In this document: in pieces, positions 13,701 through 20,750 of the stretch | Layout: the number at the start of each line of letters is the position of its first letter | Position numbering within the stretch: the stretch's first letter is position 1 | Origin: an uncultured Oscillospiraceae bacterium | GTDB lineage: Bacteria > Bacillota_A > Clostridia > Oscillospirales > Oscillospiraceae | DNA: 27,102 nucleotides | Assembly (NCBI GenBank): GCA_910579155.1 | Contig: CAJTTS010000046.1 | Coordinates: forward strand, 1-27,102 | Direction of reading: 5' to 3' | Made by a program: the position numbers and the translations under genes | Notes under the pieces: model-generated | Databases searched by the model: none | What the model saw: only the letters and a program-made list of their open reading frames with translations | What the model was told of the DNA's origin: nothing

Positions 13701-15965
13701 AAGACGGGGACCACCGACGCCCAAAAGACGGAGATTTACCGCTGGAAGAGCCAGCTCACAATTCAGGACATCCTGATGCACCAGGCGGGCTTCGACCCCG
13801 ACCCCCAGTACTACAACGACAACTTCGACCAGGATACTCAGCAGCACACGGTGGGTGCGAAGAACACGCTGTTCTCTCAGGACAAGGAGACCACCCTGAA
13901 CAACGTGCTGGCTTCCCCGCTGACCTATGAGCCGGGGACCAAGACCGTGTACTCCGACGTGGATTATATGCTCCTGGGCTTCATCATCGAGCAGGTGTCC
14001 GCCCAAGACCTGGACAGCTTCCTGAAGGAGCATATCTACCAGCCCCTGGGCCTGGAGCATATCACCTACACTCCGCTGGAGAAGGGCTTCCAGGCCGATG
14101 ACTGTGCGGCTACCGAACCCAGCGGCAACCACTGGACCGACCTGGCCGGGCACGGCTGGGCGGTGGATTTCACCAACTGCCGTGAGGAGGTGCTCCAGGG
14201 CACCGTCCACGACGCCAAGGCATATTACTCCATGGAGGGCGTGTCCGGCCACGCTGGCCTCTATTCCAACGCGGAGGATTTGGCCAAGCTGGCCCAGGTC
14301 ATGCTGAACCCCACCGGTTATGGGGCCACGCAGCTCTTTGCCCCCAACGTGAACGGGTATTTCGCCGCCCGTAAGGACACGCTGGCCAACTGGTGCCAGG
14401 GCTGGTGGCGGCAGGGCGACTGCCAGCGCCCGTGGTATTTCGGCGTCCAGGCCGATCGGGACACCATCGGACACCAGGGCTGGACCGGCACCCTGACCAT
14501 GATCGACCCCAGTTCCGAGCTGGTTATGGCCTACCTGACCAACAAAATCAATTCCCCCATCTATGACAGCACCACAGCCCTGACCGGCTACTGCGGCAAC
14601 TGGTACACCTCCGCCACCCTGGGCTTCGTAGCCAACCTGCTGTACCTGGGCCTGGAGGACCACAACGCCGCCAGCGACATCCAGCCTGCGCTGGACGCCC
14701 TGCTGGCCGACATGGCCCTGGACAAGCTGCGCCTAGTGGAGGAAGAGGGGCCGGTGGCCGTCGATCACCCCGTAATCCTGGCTGCCCAGGCCGTGGTCCA
14801 GCAGGTGAAGGACATGGCCGCCGCCCGGCCCACCGCCCAGAACAAGGCAGCGCTGGATCTTGTGATGAGCGTGGTCCGCGCCCGGGTGCCGGCGGTGGAG
14901 ACGCTAGCCGTCTCTCTGGACGCCTCCGTCAGCGGCGGGGAAGCGTCCCTGAGCCTGACCGCAGCCCAGAGCGCCGAGCTGGTGGAGCGGGCCGTGGCGC
15001 AGGGCTGCAGAAACGTGACCATCCAGGCCAAGGCCGAGGGCAGCGCTACCAAGGCGGTGGTGTCCATCCCTGCCGGGGCGCTGGCTGAGCTGGCCTCCAA
15101 GACCGGGGCCAGCTTGACGGTCGCCACGCCCGTGGCCGAGGTGGCAATCCCCAACAGCGGCCTAAGCGGCTTGACCGGGGACAGCAAGACTATTGAGGTG
15201 TCCGCCCAGCGCAAGGGGCAGACCGTTACAGTGTCCGTGGCCGTGGACGGCGAGACCGTGGACCAGGTGGCGGGCGGCATGACGGTGCTGATTGTCTGCG
15301 ACAACTGCACGCCCGGCATGGCGGCGGCGCTGGTGGGAAAGGACGGCCGGCGGCAGACCATCCGCAAGTCCGTGGTCTCCGAGTCCGGCATCAAAGCTCC
15401 GGTGGACGGCTCCGTCCAGCTGGAGATTGTGGATGAGGGCAAGAGCTTTTCCGACGTCTCTGCCGGATGGGCCGCAGAGGCGGCGGCCTATGTCTCCGGC
15501 CGCGGGCTGTTCCAGACTTCCGGTGCGGACGAGTTCGACGGCGGCACCCCCATGAGCCGCGGCGCGCTGGCCCAGGTCCTGTACGAGCTGGAGGGCTGCC
15601 CCGCGCCCGGCGCGCCGGCCGGCTTCTCTGACGTGAAGGACAGCGAGTACGCTGACGCGGTGGCCTGGGCCTCCGAAGCGGGGCTGATGTCCGGCTACGG
15701 CGATGGCCGCTTCGGCGTGGAGGATACTTTGACCCGTGAGCAGGCGGCGGTGATCTTCTGGCGTTATGCGGACAGCCCCGCGCCCATCCGGGGCGTGCTG
15801 GACTTCACCGACGCGGGACGGATCAGCGGCTACGCTGGCCAGGCCATGCGCTGGGCCGTAGAGAACGGCGTACTCAGCGGCAGGGGCGGCGGTGTTCTGG
15901 ATCCCGGCGGCAAGATCACCCGCCTGGAGGCCGCGAAGCTCCTTCTGAATTTCATGTCCATGTGA
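10788..15965 (+). CDS. Tandem PBP4B/AmiE-like serine hydrolase with SLH wall anchor
   Basis: This 1,725-residue secreted enzyme has a signal peptide (1 to about 29), then two copies of a beta-sandwich plus class C beta-lactamase-fold unit. Copy 1 has SNTK with Ser234 and Lys237, YSD at Tyr361 and HQG at His535. Copy 2 has Ser926, Lys929, Tyr1055 and His1229, so both look active. Both carry the VHDAKAYYSM and GVSGHAGL segments typical of PBP4B (YfeW) and B. subtilis AmiE, the N-acetylmuramoyl-L-alanine amidase of muropeptide rescue. A beta-rich spacer and three SLH motifs (about 1550-1725) follow. ATG 10788 follows AAGGAGAG; a short upstream extension lacks a better site. Its own terminator follows, and the ABC-MurQ operon is next. 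Muropeptide amidase is favoured; D,D-peptidase or esterase remain possible. Confidence 0.88.
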   Translation: MKKWLNKMLCLSLSAAITLSLLTPAAVAASSSAATGAKAPVVQTTLPSQDWQARVSFPDWAGYVDDTLAMNSLYSFTCFQDQGKLYVTPDKDVTGFRLFVNNAEVDTSAMKGGSTWQVDISSLTVDGANTVQVSLVRPYDAHVQVDIPYPSVISGDPKEVGMDDSTLELIGDFVEAEVKYGFSGAQLAVIKDGKLVVSEAWGAASGYRSDLSRIEPDDDDYVPVTTGTLYDLASNTKMYSVNYALQYMLSHEGYDIALDDLIVKFFPQFDDEGRTIFKEGTTNEQKADIYRWKGQLTVRDILMHQAGFDPDPQYYNNNFDQATQTHTEGAVNALYSQNRETTLDMVLASPLTYEPGTKTVYSDVDYMLLCFVIEKVTGQGLDQFLKEKFWEPMGLTHITYKPLDNGFTKEQCAATEPSGNHWTDLAGNGWAVDFDNCREGLIQGTVHDAKAYYSMDGVSGHAGLFANAEDLARLCSLMLTGGYEGVKYFDNNVIDEFTKPKSTDYPTWGLGWWRQGAVGRRNYFSTHASSGTVGHQGWTGTLTVIDPEQDLVVVLLTNKKNSPVLDNTESMTDYFGDNMALGSLGAVVGYVYDSFTSSPDAMDDSVRQYAYDRICLSATHHDAYDEAPHMNDAFAMLEWAVVRAEKRPCAETKANAEFLYGLLSGYVSGKDGEVFAKPEDKANAAKWLAELKTRVDALDASKPIHAAPKAAAVKVSSSPGIDSKTGAFTGGGQNAVYFPRAYGVGTAACYDNAVTWFEGYEGQGKLYFSRIGGGDRDVSDLAIYVNGVAVDVSAMIEDSRQGSIFEIDVSGCAVNGRNTVQVGGIKDVSRGTDGVFLMVAPDPEIIDGSGQGGVDPKVLAMIGDIVAADVEYGFPSAQLAIVKDGRMVYSNAWGAVNSYRSDLSPILEGSPDYKEATTGTLYDLASNTKMYAVNYALQYMLAHSGDYDDISLSDPITKFFPQFDDEGKTVFKTGTTDAQKTEIYRWKSQLTIQDILMHQAGFDPDPQYYNDNFDQDTQQHTVGAKNTLFSQDKETTLNNVLASPLTYEPGTKTVYSDVDYMLLGFIIEQVSAQDLDSFLKEHIYQPLGLEHITYTPLEKGFQADDCAATEPSGNHWTDLAGHGWAVDFTNCREEVLQGTVHDAKAYYSMEGVSGHAGLYSNAEDLAKLAQVMLNPTGYGATQLFAPNVNGYFAARKDTLANWCQGWWRQGDCQRPWYFGVQADRDTIGHQGWTGTLTMIDPSSELVMAYLTNKINSPIYDSTTALTGYCGNWYTSATLGFVANLLYLGLEDHNAASDIQPALDALLADMALDKLRLVEEEGPVAVDHPVILAAQAVVQQVKDMAAARPTAQNKAALDLVMSVVRARVPAVETLAVSLDASVSGGEASLSLTAAQSAELVERAVAQGCRNVTIQAKAEGSATKAVVSIPAGALAELASKTGASLTVATPVAEVAIPNSGLSGLTGDSKTIEVSAQRKGQTVTVSVAVDGETVDQVAGGMTVLIVCDNCTPGMAAALVGKDGRRQTIRKSVVSESGIKAPVDGSVQLEIVDEGKSFSDVSAGWAAEAAAYVSGRGLFQTSGADEFDGGTPMSRGALAQVLYELEGCPAPGAPAGFSDVKDSEYADAVAWASEAGLMSGYGDGRFGVEDTLTREQAAVIFWRYADSPAPIRGVLDFTDAGRISGYAGQAMRWAVENGVLSGRGGGVLDPGGKITRLEAAKLLLNFMSM

Positions 15966-15973
15966 CGAAGGCA

Positions 15974-16017
15974 GGGGGCTCTGGAGGACTATCCTCCAGA
16001 GCCCCCGCGCTTTGTTT
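15974..16017 (+). terminator. Intrinsic terminator after the hydrolase gene
   Basis: A 15-base perfect stem pairs 15974-15988 with 15992-16006 around a three-base loop and is followed by GCGCTTTGTTT. It separates the hydrolase transcript from the transporter operon. Confidence 0.8.
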
Positions 16018-16084
16018 GATGTGACAAAAAACTGGACACCGTTTCATATTCAGATGTCAAAACAGTACAAAAAAGCCAAGGTGA

Positions 16085-16104
16085 GAAACGATGTTTCATA
16101 ATTC
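16085..16104. promoter_or_regulatory. GAAAC-GAT-GTTTC palindrome upstream of the transporter promoter
   Basis: GAAAC (16085-16089) and GTTTC (16093-16097) form an inverted repeat. The segment GTTTCATAATTC (16093-16104) is a near-copy of GTTTCATATTC at 16041-16051. It lies 11 bases before the -35 box at 16115 and could be a regulator site. Confidence 0.35.
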
Positions 16105-16114
16105 TCGGTCGGAA

Positions 16115-16142
16115 TTGACATATTTGTTTTACGTGCTACAAT
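16115..16142 (+). promoter_or_regulatory. Sigma-A promoter of the transporter-MurQ operon
   Basis: The boxes are TTGACA (16115-16120) and TACAAT (16137-16142) with a 16-base spacer. Transcription should start near 16149, about 50 bases before the binding protein start codon. Confidence 0.8.
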
Positions 16143-16152
16143 AAATTCAGCC

Positions 16153-16168
16153 AATGTTACAAAACATT
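16153..16168. promoter_or_regulatory. Candidate operator AATGTT-4-AACATT
   Basis: The perfect six-base inverted repeat AATGTT (16153-16158) and AACATT (16163-16168) lies just after the predicted transcription start, where a bound repressor would block elongation. The RpiR/MurR-type protein encoded at the far end of the operon is the obvious candidate. The site is not repeated upstream of that regulator's own gene. Confidence 0.45.
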
Positions 16169-16199
16169 GAAAATCTAACAGAAATTAGGAGGAGTCACA

Positions 16200-17786
16200 A
16201 TGAAGAAGAAGTTTCTTGCTGCACTGCTCGCGGCCGGGATGCTGTTCGGCATCTCTGCCTGTGGCACGACCGACTCTACGCCCAGCACTGCTCCGGATAA
16301 CTCCGGCACGCCCAGCACTGCCCCGGACAGCCAGGGCGGCGGGACGGAAGCGAAGGATTCCGTGGTGCTGGCCACCGCCGGCGAACCCATCCGCTTCATG
16401 GCTCAGTCCTCCCAGAGCTGCGGCGGCGACGACAACCTGGTGCTCAGCAACGTGTACGACTGCCTGCTGTTCCTGGAGCCCAACGGCGAGCTGACCCCGG
16501 CCCTGGCCGAGAGCTATGAGGTGTCCGAGGACGGGCTGACCTACACCTGGCACCTGCGCAAGGGCGTCAAGTTCCACGACGGCAGCGAGATGACCGCTGA
16601 GGACGTGAAGTTCACCTTCGACCTGGGCGCCGCCGGCCCCATCGGCGCGGCGCTGTTCGTCAACCTGGAGAGCACCGAGGTGGTGGACGATTCCACCGTG
16701 GTCATGCACCTGTCCGCTCCCTACGCCGCATTCCCCTACGGCGTGGCCTCCCGCCTGGGCGGCATCATCAGCAAGGCCTACTTCGACCAGGTGGGCGGCG
16801 AGGACGGCTACCTGGCCGCTCCCATGGGCACCGGCCCGTATAAGTTCGTCGAGGCTGTCAGCGGCTCCCACGTCACCCTGGAGGCCTTCGATGACTACTG
16901 GCGCGGCACCCCCTCCGTCAAGACCGTCACCATCCAGATCGTGTCCGACACCAACACCCAAGTTTTGGGCCTCCAGAACGGCGACTATGACGCCATCCGC
17001 GATCCCTCCATCGAGGTCTGCACCCGTTTCGACAGCGTGGACAACGTGAAATGGAACTACACCGATTCCACCGGCCGCGTCACCATGTACCTGGCTGCCT
17101 GGGGCGGCCATGACTGGAACCTGAACTTCCGCAAGGCCGTCCAGTGCGCCATCAATAAGGACGACATCAACACCGCGACCAACAGCGGTTATGCCACCAT
17201 CCTGGACATCGATATGTGCCCCATGTACGGCGGCTATCCCACCGAGGGCCTTACGAAGGTGGAGTACGACGTGGACCAGGCAAAGGAGTACCTGAGCCAG
17301 GCCGGCTACAACAATGAGCCCTACTCCATCCTGGTGCAGAGCGGCACCACACTGGAGACTGCCGCCAAGATCATCCAGGCCCAGCTTATGGCGGTGGGCA
17401 TCAACTGTGAGGTCAAGGCTGTGGATGCTCAGACCTATACCTCCCTGCTGAATTCCCGCGACTTCGACGCCGTGGTCGGCAACAACCTGTCCTCTCTGGT
17501 GGACGCCGACGGCGTGAAGAGCTTCTTCCTGTTCAACCGCGTGGATCCCACCCGCCTGTATGAGCGGGAGGAGGAGCTGTGCGACATGTTCGCCCAGGGC
17601 GCGGTCCTCCAGGGCGACGCCCGCCTGCCCTACTACACGGAGGCCTGCAACATCATTACCGAAGAGGCCTATGAGGTGCCGCTGTACAATGGCATCGTCG
17701 CCGTGGCTTACAACTCCGCTCTGGAGGGCGTGGAAGCCCACTGCCTGGGCAACTTCAACTTCTACTATTGGTCCTGGACGAAGTGA
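16200..17786 (+). CDS. Peptide/muropeptide-type ABC substrate-binding lipoprotein (SBP family 5)
   Basis: This 528-residue lipoprotein has a lipobox ISAC with Cys21 and then a Ser/Thr/Pro-rich linker with two STAPD-type repeats that tethers it to the membrane. The body has the extracellular solute-binding family 5 pattern: LRKGVKFHDGSEMTAEDVKF, a GTGPYKFVEAVSGSHVTLEAF segment, DYWRG, and a C-terminal lobe. DppA, OppA and MppA belong to this family. It is the first gene of the operon, directly after the promoter, with AGGAGG before ATG 16200. Neighbouring murQ suggests that it binds muropeptides or wall-derived peptides, but ligand residues cannot be judged from sequence alone. Length is normal for the family. 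Confidence 0.9.
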   Translation: MKKKFLAALLAAGMLFGISACGTTDSTPSTAPDNSGTPSTAPDSQGGGTEAKDSVVLATAGEPIRFMAQSSQSCGGDDNLVLSNVYDCLLFLEPNGELTPALAESYEVSEDGLTYTWHLRKGVKFHDGSEMTAEDVKFTFDLGAAGPIGAALFVNLESTEVVDDSTVVMHLSAPYAAFPYGVASRLGGIISKAYFDQVGGEDGYLAAPMGTGPYKFVEAVSGSHVTLEAFDDYWRGTPSVKTVTIQIVSDTNTQVLGLQNGDYDAIRDPSIEVCTRFDSVDNVKWNYTDSTGRVTMYLAAWGGHDWNLNFRKAVQCAINKDDINTATNSGYATILDIDMCPMYGGYPTEGLTKVEYDVDQAKEYLSQAGYNNEPYSILVQSGTTLETAAKIIQAQLMAVGINCEVKAVDAQTYTSLLNSRDFDAVVGNNLSSLVDADGVKSFFLFNRVDPTRLYEREEELCDMFAQGAVLQGDARLPYYTEACNIITEEAYEVPLYNGIVAVAYNSALEGVEAHCLGNFNFYYWSWTK

Positions 17787-17816
17787 TTGTTCCTGTGGAG
17801 TAACCTTTCCCCGCTC

Positions 17817-17851
17817 GGCGGCCGGGCCGGCTTGAGACCGGTCCGGCCGCC
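17817..17851 (+). promoter_or_regulatory. GC-rich hairpin between the binding protein and permease genes
   Basis: A 14-base stem pairs 17817-17830 with 17838-17851, with one G-U pair and a seven-base loop. No T-run follows, so it is more likely an mRNA-stabilising or partial attenuation structure that keeps binding protein expression above that of the permeases. Confidence 0.5.
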
Positions 17852-17908
17852 TCCCTGCCCTGTTCGTACCGCTCTGTGAAACCAACGAGAAAGAGGAGGT
17901 ATGCAGCT

Positions 17909-18838
17909 TTGAACTGGATCAAGTACGCTCTCAAGCGTCTGCTGATGCTGATCCCGGTCATCTTCTGTGTGACGCTCATCCTGTATGTCATCCTGTCGCT
18001 GGCCCCCAACGGCCTGGCCCGGCAGAAGCTGGGGCAGGATGCCAGCGAGGAACAGATCTACGCGCTGGAGGAGGAGATGGGTTTGCACGATCCCATTATC
18101 GTGCGGTATGCCAAGTACATGGCCGACGCGATCCGGATGGACTTCGGCCAGTCCTGGATCAACGGCAATGATGTGCTGAGCAGCTTCGCCATCCGCCTGC
18201 CCTATACGCTGCTGATCGCCGTACTGTCGGTGCTGTTCGCAGTGGGGGTGGGTGTCCCGCTGGGCATCTTTTCCGCCATCAAGCAATACAGCCTGTTCGA
18301 CTACGGCTCCACCTTCGTGGCCATGCTGCTGTTTTCCATGCCTGCCTTCTGGCTGGGCACCATGTGCCAGCTGCTGTTCTGCGTGACCCTCCACCTGCTG
18401 CCGGTGGCAGGCGATCAGACTTGGACCTGCTTCATCCTGCCGCCCCTGATCCTGGGGGCCAACACCCTGGCTTCCATGATCCGCATGAGCCGGACCAGCA
18501 TGCTGGACGTGATCAAGCAGGACTATATCCGCACCGCCCGCTCCAAGGGAGCCTCTGAGGCCGCGGTCATCGTCCACCACGCAATGCGGAACAGCCTCAT
18601 CCCGGTGGTTACCCAGGTGGGCATCTGCTTCGCCGGCGCCATCGGCGGCGCGGTGGTCACGGAGAGCATCTTCGGCATCAACGGCGTGGGCATGCTGCTG
18701 ATCAACGCAGTGAAGTCCCGTGACGTACCCATCGTGATGGGGACCGTCATCTTCGTGACTATCATTGTGGGCGTCATCAACCTGGTCGTGGACCTGATCT
18801 GCGCGGTGATCGATCCCCGCATCGATCTGGCATCGTAA
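17909..18838 (+). CDS. ABC importer permease, DppB/OppB type
   Basis: The 309-residue membrane protein has an N-terminal membrane segment (KRLLMLIPVIFCVTLILYVI), about five further segments, and the cytoplasmic EAA loop with QDYIRTARSKGASEAAVIVHHA that contacts the ATPases. TTG at 17909 was chosen as start because GAGGAGGT (17893-17900) lies eight bases before it; the in-frame GTG at 17876 would add 11 residues and place that ribosome site inside the gene, and ATG 17901 is out of frame. It pairs with the next gene to form the inner-membrane channel of a family 5 peptide importer. Confidence 0.9.
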   Translation: MNWIKYALKRLLMLIPVIFCVTLILYVILSLAPNGLARQKLGQDASEEQIYALEEEMGLHDPIIVRYAKYMADAIRMDFGQSWINGNDVLSSFAIRLPYTLLIAVLSVLFAVGVGVPLGIFSAIKQYSLFDYGSTFVAMLLFSMPAFWLGTMCQLLFCVTLHLLPVAGDQTWTCFILPPLILGANTLASMIRMSRTSMLDVIKQDYIRTARSKGASEAAVIVHHAMRNSLIPVVTQVGICFAGAIGGAVVTESIFGINGVGMLLINAVKSRDVPIVMGTVIFVTIIVGVINLVVDLICAVIDPRIDLAS

Positions 18839-18852
18839 AAGAGGGACGAAGT

Positions 18853-19728
18853 ATGGCAAAGAGAAAAAAATCCCTGTCCGAGTACAGCGCCGGCCAGCTG
18901 GTGCTGTACCGCTTCCGCAAGAACAAGCTGGCCATGTTCGGCGTGTTCCTGCTGGCAGCCATGACCCTGCTCATCCTGCTGGGCCCACTGGCTGTGCCCG
19001 ATGAGGCCGTGTCCAAGATGGACATAGCCAACCGCTTCTCCTTCCCCGGCGAGAACGGCTACATTTTCGGTACCGACGAGTTCGGCCGCGACCTGTTTGC
19101 CCGCATCCTGTACGGCGGGCGTATCTCCCTGTTCTGTTCCCTAGCCGTCATCGCCATCGCTTTCGTGGTGGGCGCGATGATCGGCGGGGCTGCGGGCTTC
19201 TTCGGCGGCAAGGTGGACAGTGTGCTCATGCGCTTCATCGATATCCTGATGGCTGTGCCCTCTGCTCTGCTGGCCATGGCCATCATCACCGCCCTGGGCA
19301 ACGGCGTGTGGAAACTGGTGGTGGCGCTGGCCATCGGCCAGATCGCCCGCTTCGCCCGCACGGTGCGGGCCTCGGTGCTCACGCTGCGGAACATGGAGTA
19401 TGTGGAGGCAGCCAAATGCTGTGGCTCCAGCTCCATGCGGATCATCCTCAAGCACATCCTGCCCAACGGCATCGGCCCCATCATCGTATCCGCCACCCTT
19501 ACCCTGGGCCAGACCATCCTGAGCATCTCCTCCATGGGCTACCTGGGCCTGGGCGTGGCCTCCCCCACGCCGGAGTGGGGCACCATCATTTCGGAGAACA
19601 AGGTGAACCTCCAGGACTACCCACATCTGGGCCTAATCCCCGGTATCTGCATCTGCCTGACGGTGATGGCGGTGAACTTCATCGGCGACGGCCTGCGGGA
19701 CGCGTTCGACCCCAGGACCAAGAATTGA
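18853..19728 (+). CDS. ABC importer permease, DppC/OppC type
   Basis: This 291-residue permease has the N-terminal cytoplasmic segment and first membrane helix typical of DppC (RFRKNKLAMFGVFLLAAMTL), then FGTDEFGRDLFARILYG, a family hallmark, and an EAA loop (EYVEAAKCCGSSSMRIILKH). About six membrane segments are visible. The gap to the upstream permease gene is 14 bases and to the ATPase gene 16 bases, so these are in one transcript. The protein is the second half of the translocation pore; its length is normal. Confidence 0.92.
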   Translation: MAKRKKSLSEYSAGQLVLYRFRKNKLAMFGVFLLAAMTLLILLGPLAVPDEAVSKMDIANRFSFPGENGYIFGTDEFGRDLFARILYGGRISLFCSLAVIAIAFVVGAMIGGAAGFFGGKVDSVLMRFIDILMAVPSALLAMAIITALGNGVWKLVVALAIGQIARFARTVRASVLTLRNMEYVEAAKCCGSSSMRIILKHILPNGIGPIIVSATLTLGQTILSISSMGYLGLGVASPTPEWGTIISENKVNLQDYPHLGLIPGICICLTVMAVNFIGDGLRDAFDPRTKN

Positions 19729-19744
19729 GAAGGAGGGCTGAGCA

Positions 19745-20749
19745 ATGGCAGAACAGGCAAAGACCGCATCCGAAGCCCTGCTGGAGGTCAGCGACCTTCA
19801 TGTGCAGTACCGCACCGACGACGCCATCGTCCACGCTATCAACGGCCTGACCCTTTGCGTCAGGCAGGGGGAGAAGCTGGGCCTGGTAGGCGAGACCGGC
19901 GCGGGCAAGACCACCCTGGCCCTGTCCATCCTGCGGCTGCTGCCCGCCCGGGTGGGCGAAATCACCCAAGGCAGCATCGTCTACGACGGGGACGACCTGC
20001 TGAAGCAGCCGGAGAGCTTCATGCTGGCCCTTCGGGGCAAGCGCATCTCCATGATTTTCCAGGACCCCATGACCAGCCTGAACCCCACCACCACGGTGGG
20101 TGACCAGATCCTGGAGGTGCTGGACCTCCACTTCCCCGAGCTGTCCAAGGCGCAGAAAGGGGCCAAGGTGGACGAGATCCTCACTATGGTGGGTATACCG
20201 CCCACCCGGAAGGACGACTATCCCCACCAGTTTTCCGGCGGCATGAAGCAGCGCATCGTCATCGCCATGGCCCTGATCGCCGAGCCGGAGCTGCTGCTGG
20301 CCGACGAGCCCACCACCGCCCTGGACGTGACCATCCAGGCCCAGATCCTGGACCTGATGCGGGAGCTGAAGGAGAAGTTCAACTCCGCCGTCATCCTCAT
20401 CACCCACGACCTGGGCGTGGTGGCGGAGTTCTGTGACACGGTTGCGGTGGTCTATTCCGGCCGTGTGGTGGAGTACGGCACGGTGGAGCAGATCTATGCC
20501 CGGAAGGAGAACCATCCCTATACGGCGGGGCTGTTCAACTGCATTCCAGACCTGACCAGCACCCTGCCCCGGCTGGAGCCTATCCCGGGGCGGATGGCCG
20601 ACCCACGCATCTTAGTGGAGGGCTGCTGCTTCGCCGACCGGTGCCCCCATTGCACCGGCCGGTGCAGAAAGGAAGCCCCCGTCATGCATATGAAGGAGGG
20701 CGGACACAGCATCATGTGCCACCTGTTCGAGGAAGGAGGGGAGCGCTGA
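19745..20749 (+). CDS. ABC importer ATPase, DppD/OppD type
   Basis: The 334-residue ATPase has all the motifs: Walker A GETGAGKTT (about residues 49-57), Q-loop FQDPMTSLNP, signature FSGGMKQR (about 163-170), Walker B LLLADEPTTALD and an H-loop ITHDLG. The C-terminal oligopeptide extension carries four cysteines (CCFADRCPHCTGRC), the pattern that binds an iron-sulfur cluster in many DppD/OppD proteins. It forms a heterodimer with the next gene's product and drives import. Start ATG 19745 follows GAAGGAGGG. The gene ends one base before the next start. Confidence 0.93.
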   Translation: MAEQAKTASEALLEVSDLHVQYRTDDAIVHAINGLTLCVRQGEKLGLVGETGAGKTTLALSILRLLPARVGEITQGSIVYDGDDLLKQPESFMLALRGKRISMIFQDPMTSLNPTTTVGDQILEVLDLHFPELSKAQKGAKVDEILTMVGIPPTRKDDYPHQFSGGMKQRIVIAMALIAEPELLLADEPTTALDVTIQAQILDLMRELKEKFNSAVILITHDLGVVAEFCDTVAVVYSGRVVEYGTVEQIYARKENHPYTAGLFNCIPDLTSTLPRLEPIPGRMADPRILVEGCCFADRCPHCTGRCRKEAPVMHMKEGGHSIMCHLFEEGGER

Positions 20750-20750
20750 T

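Noticed and set aside
12576..14663. Long minus-strand open frame of 695 codons, and similar ones at 10821-12392, 8376-9668 and 16185-17885
   Set aside because: They are antisense shadows of strong plus-strand genes in GC-rich DNA. They have biased Gly/Val/His composition, no domains and no start signals.
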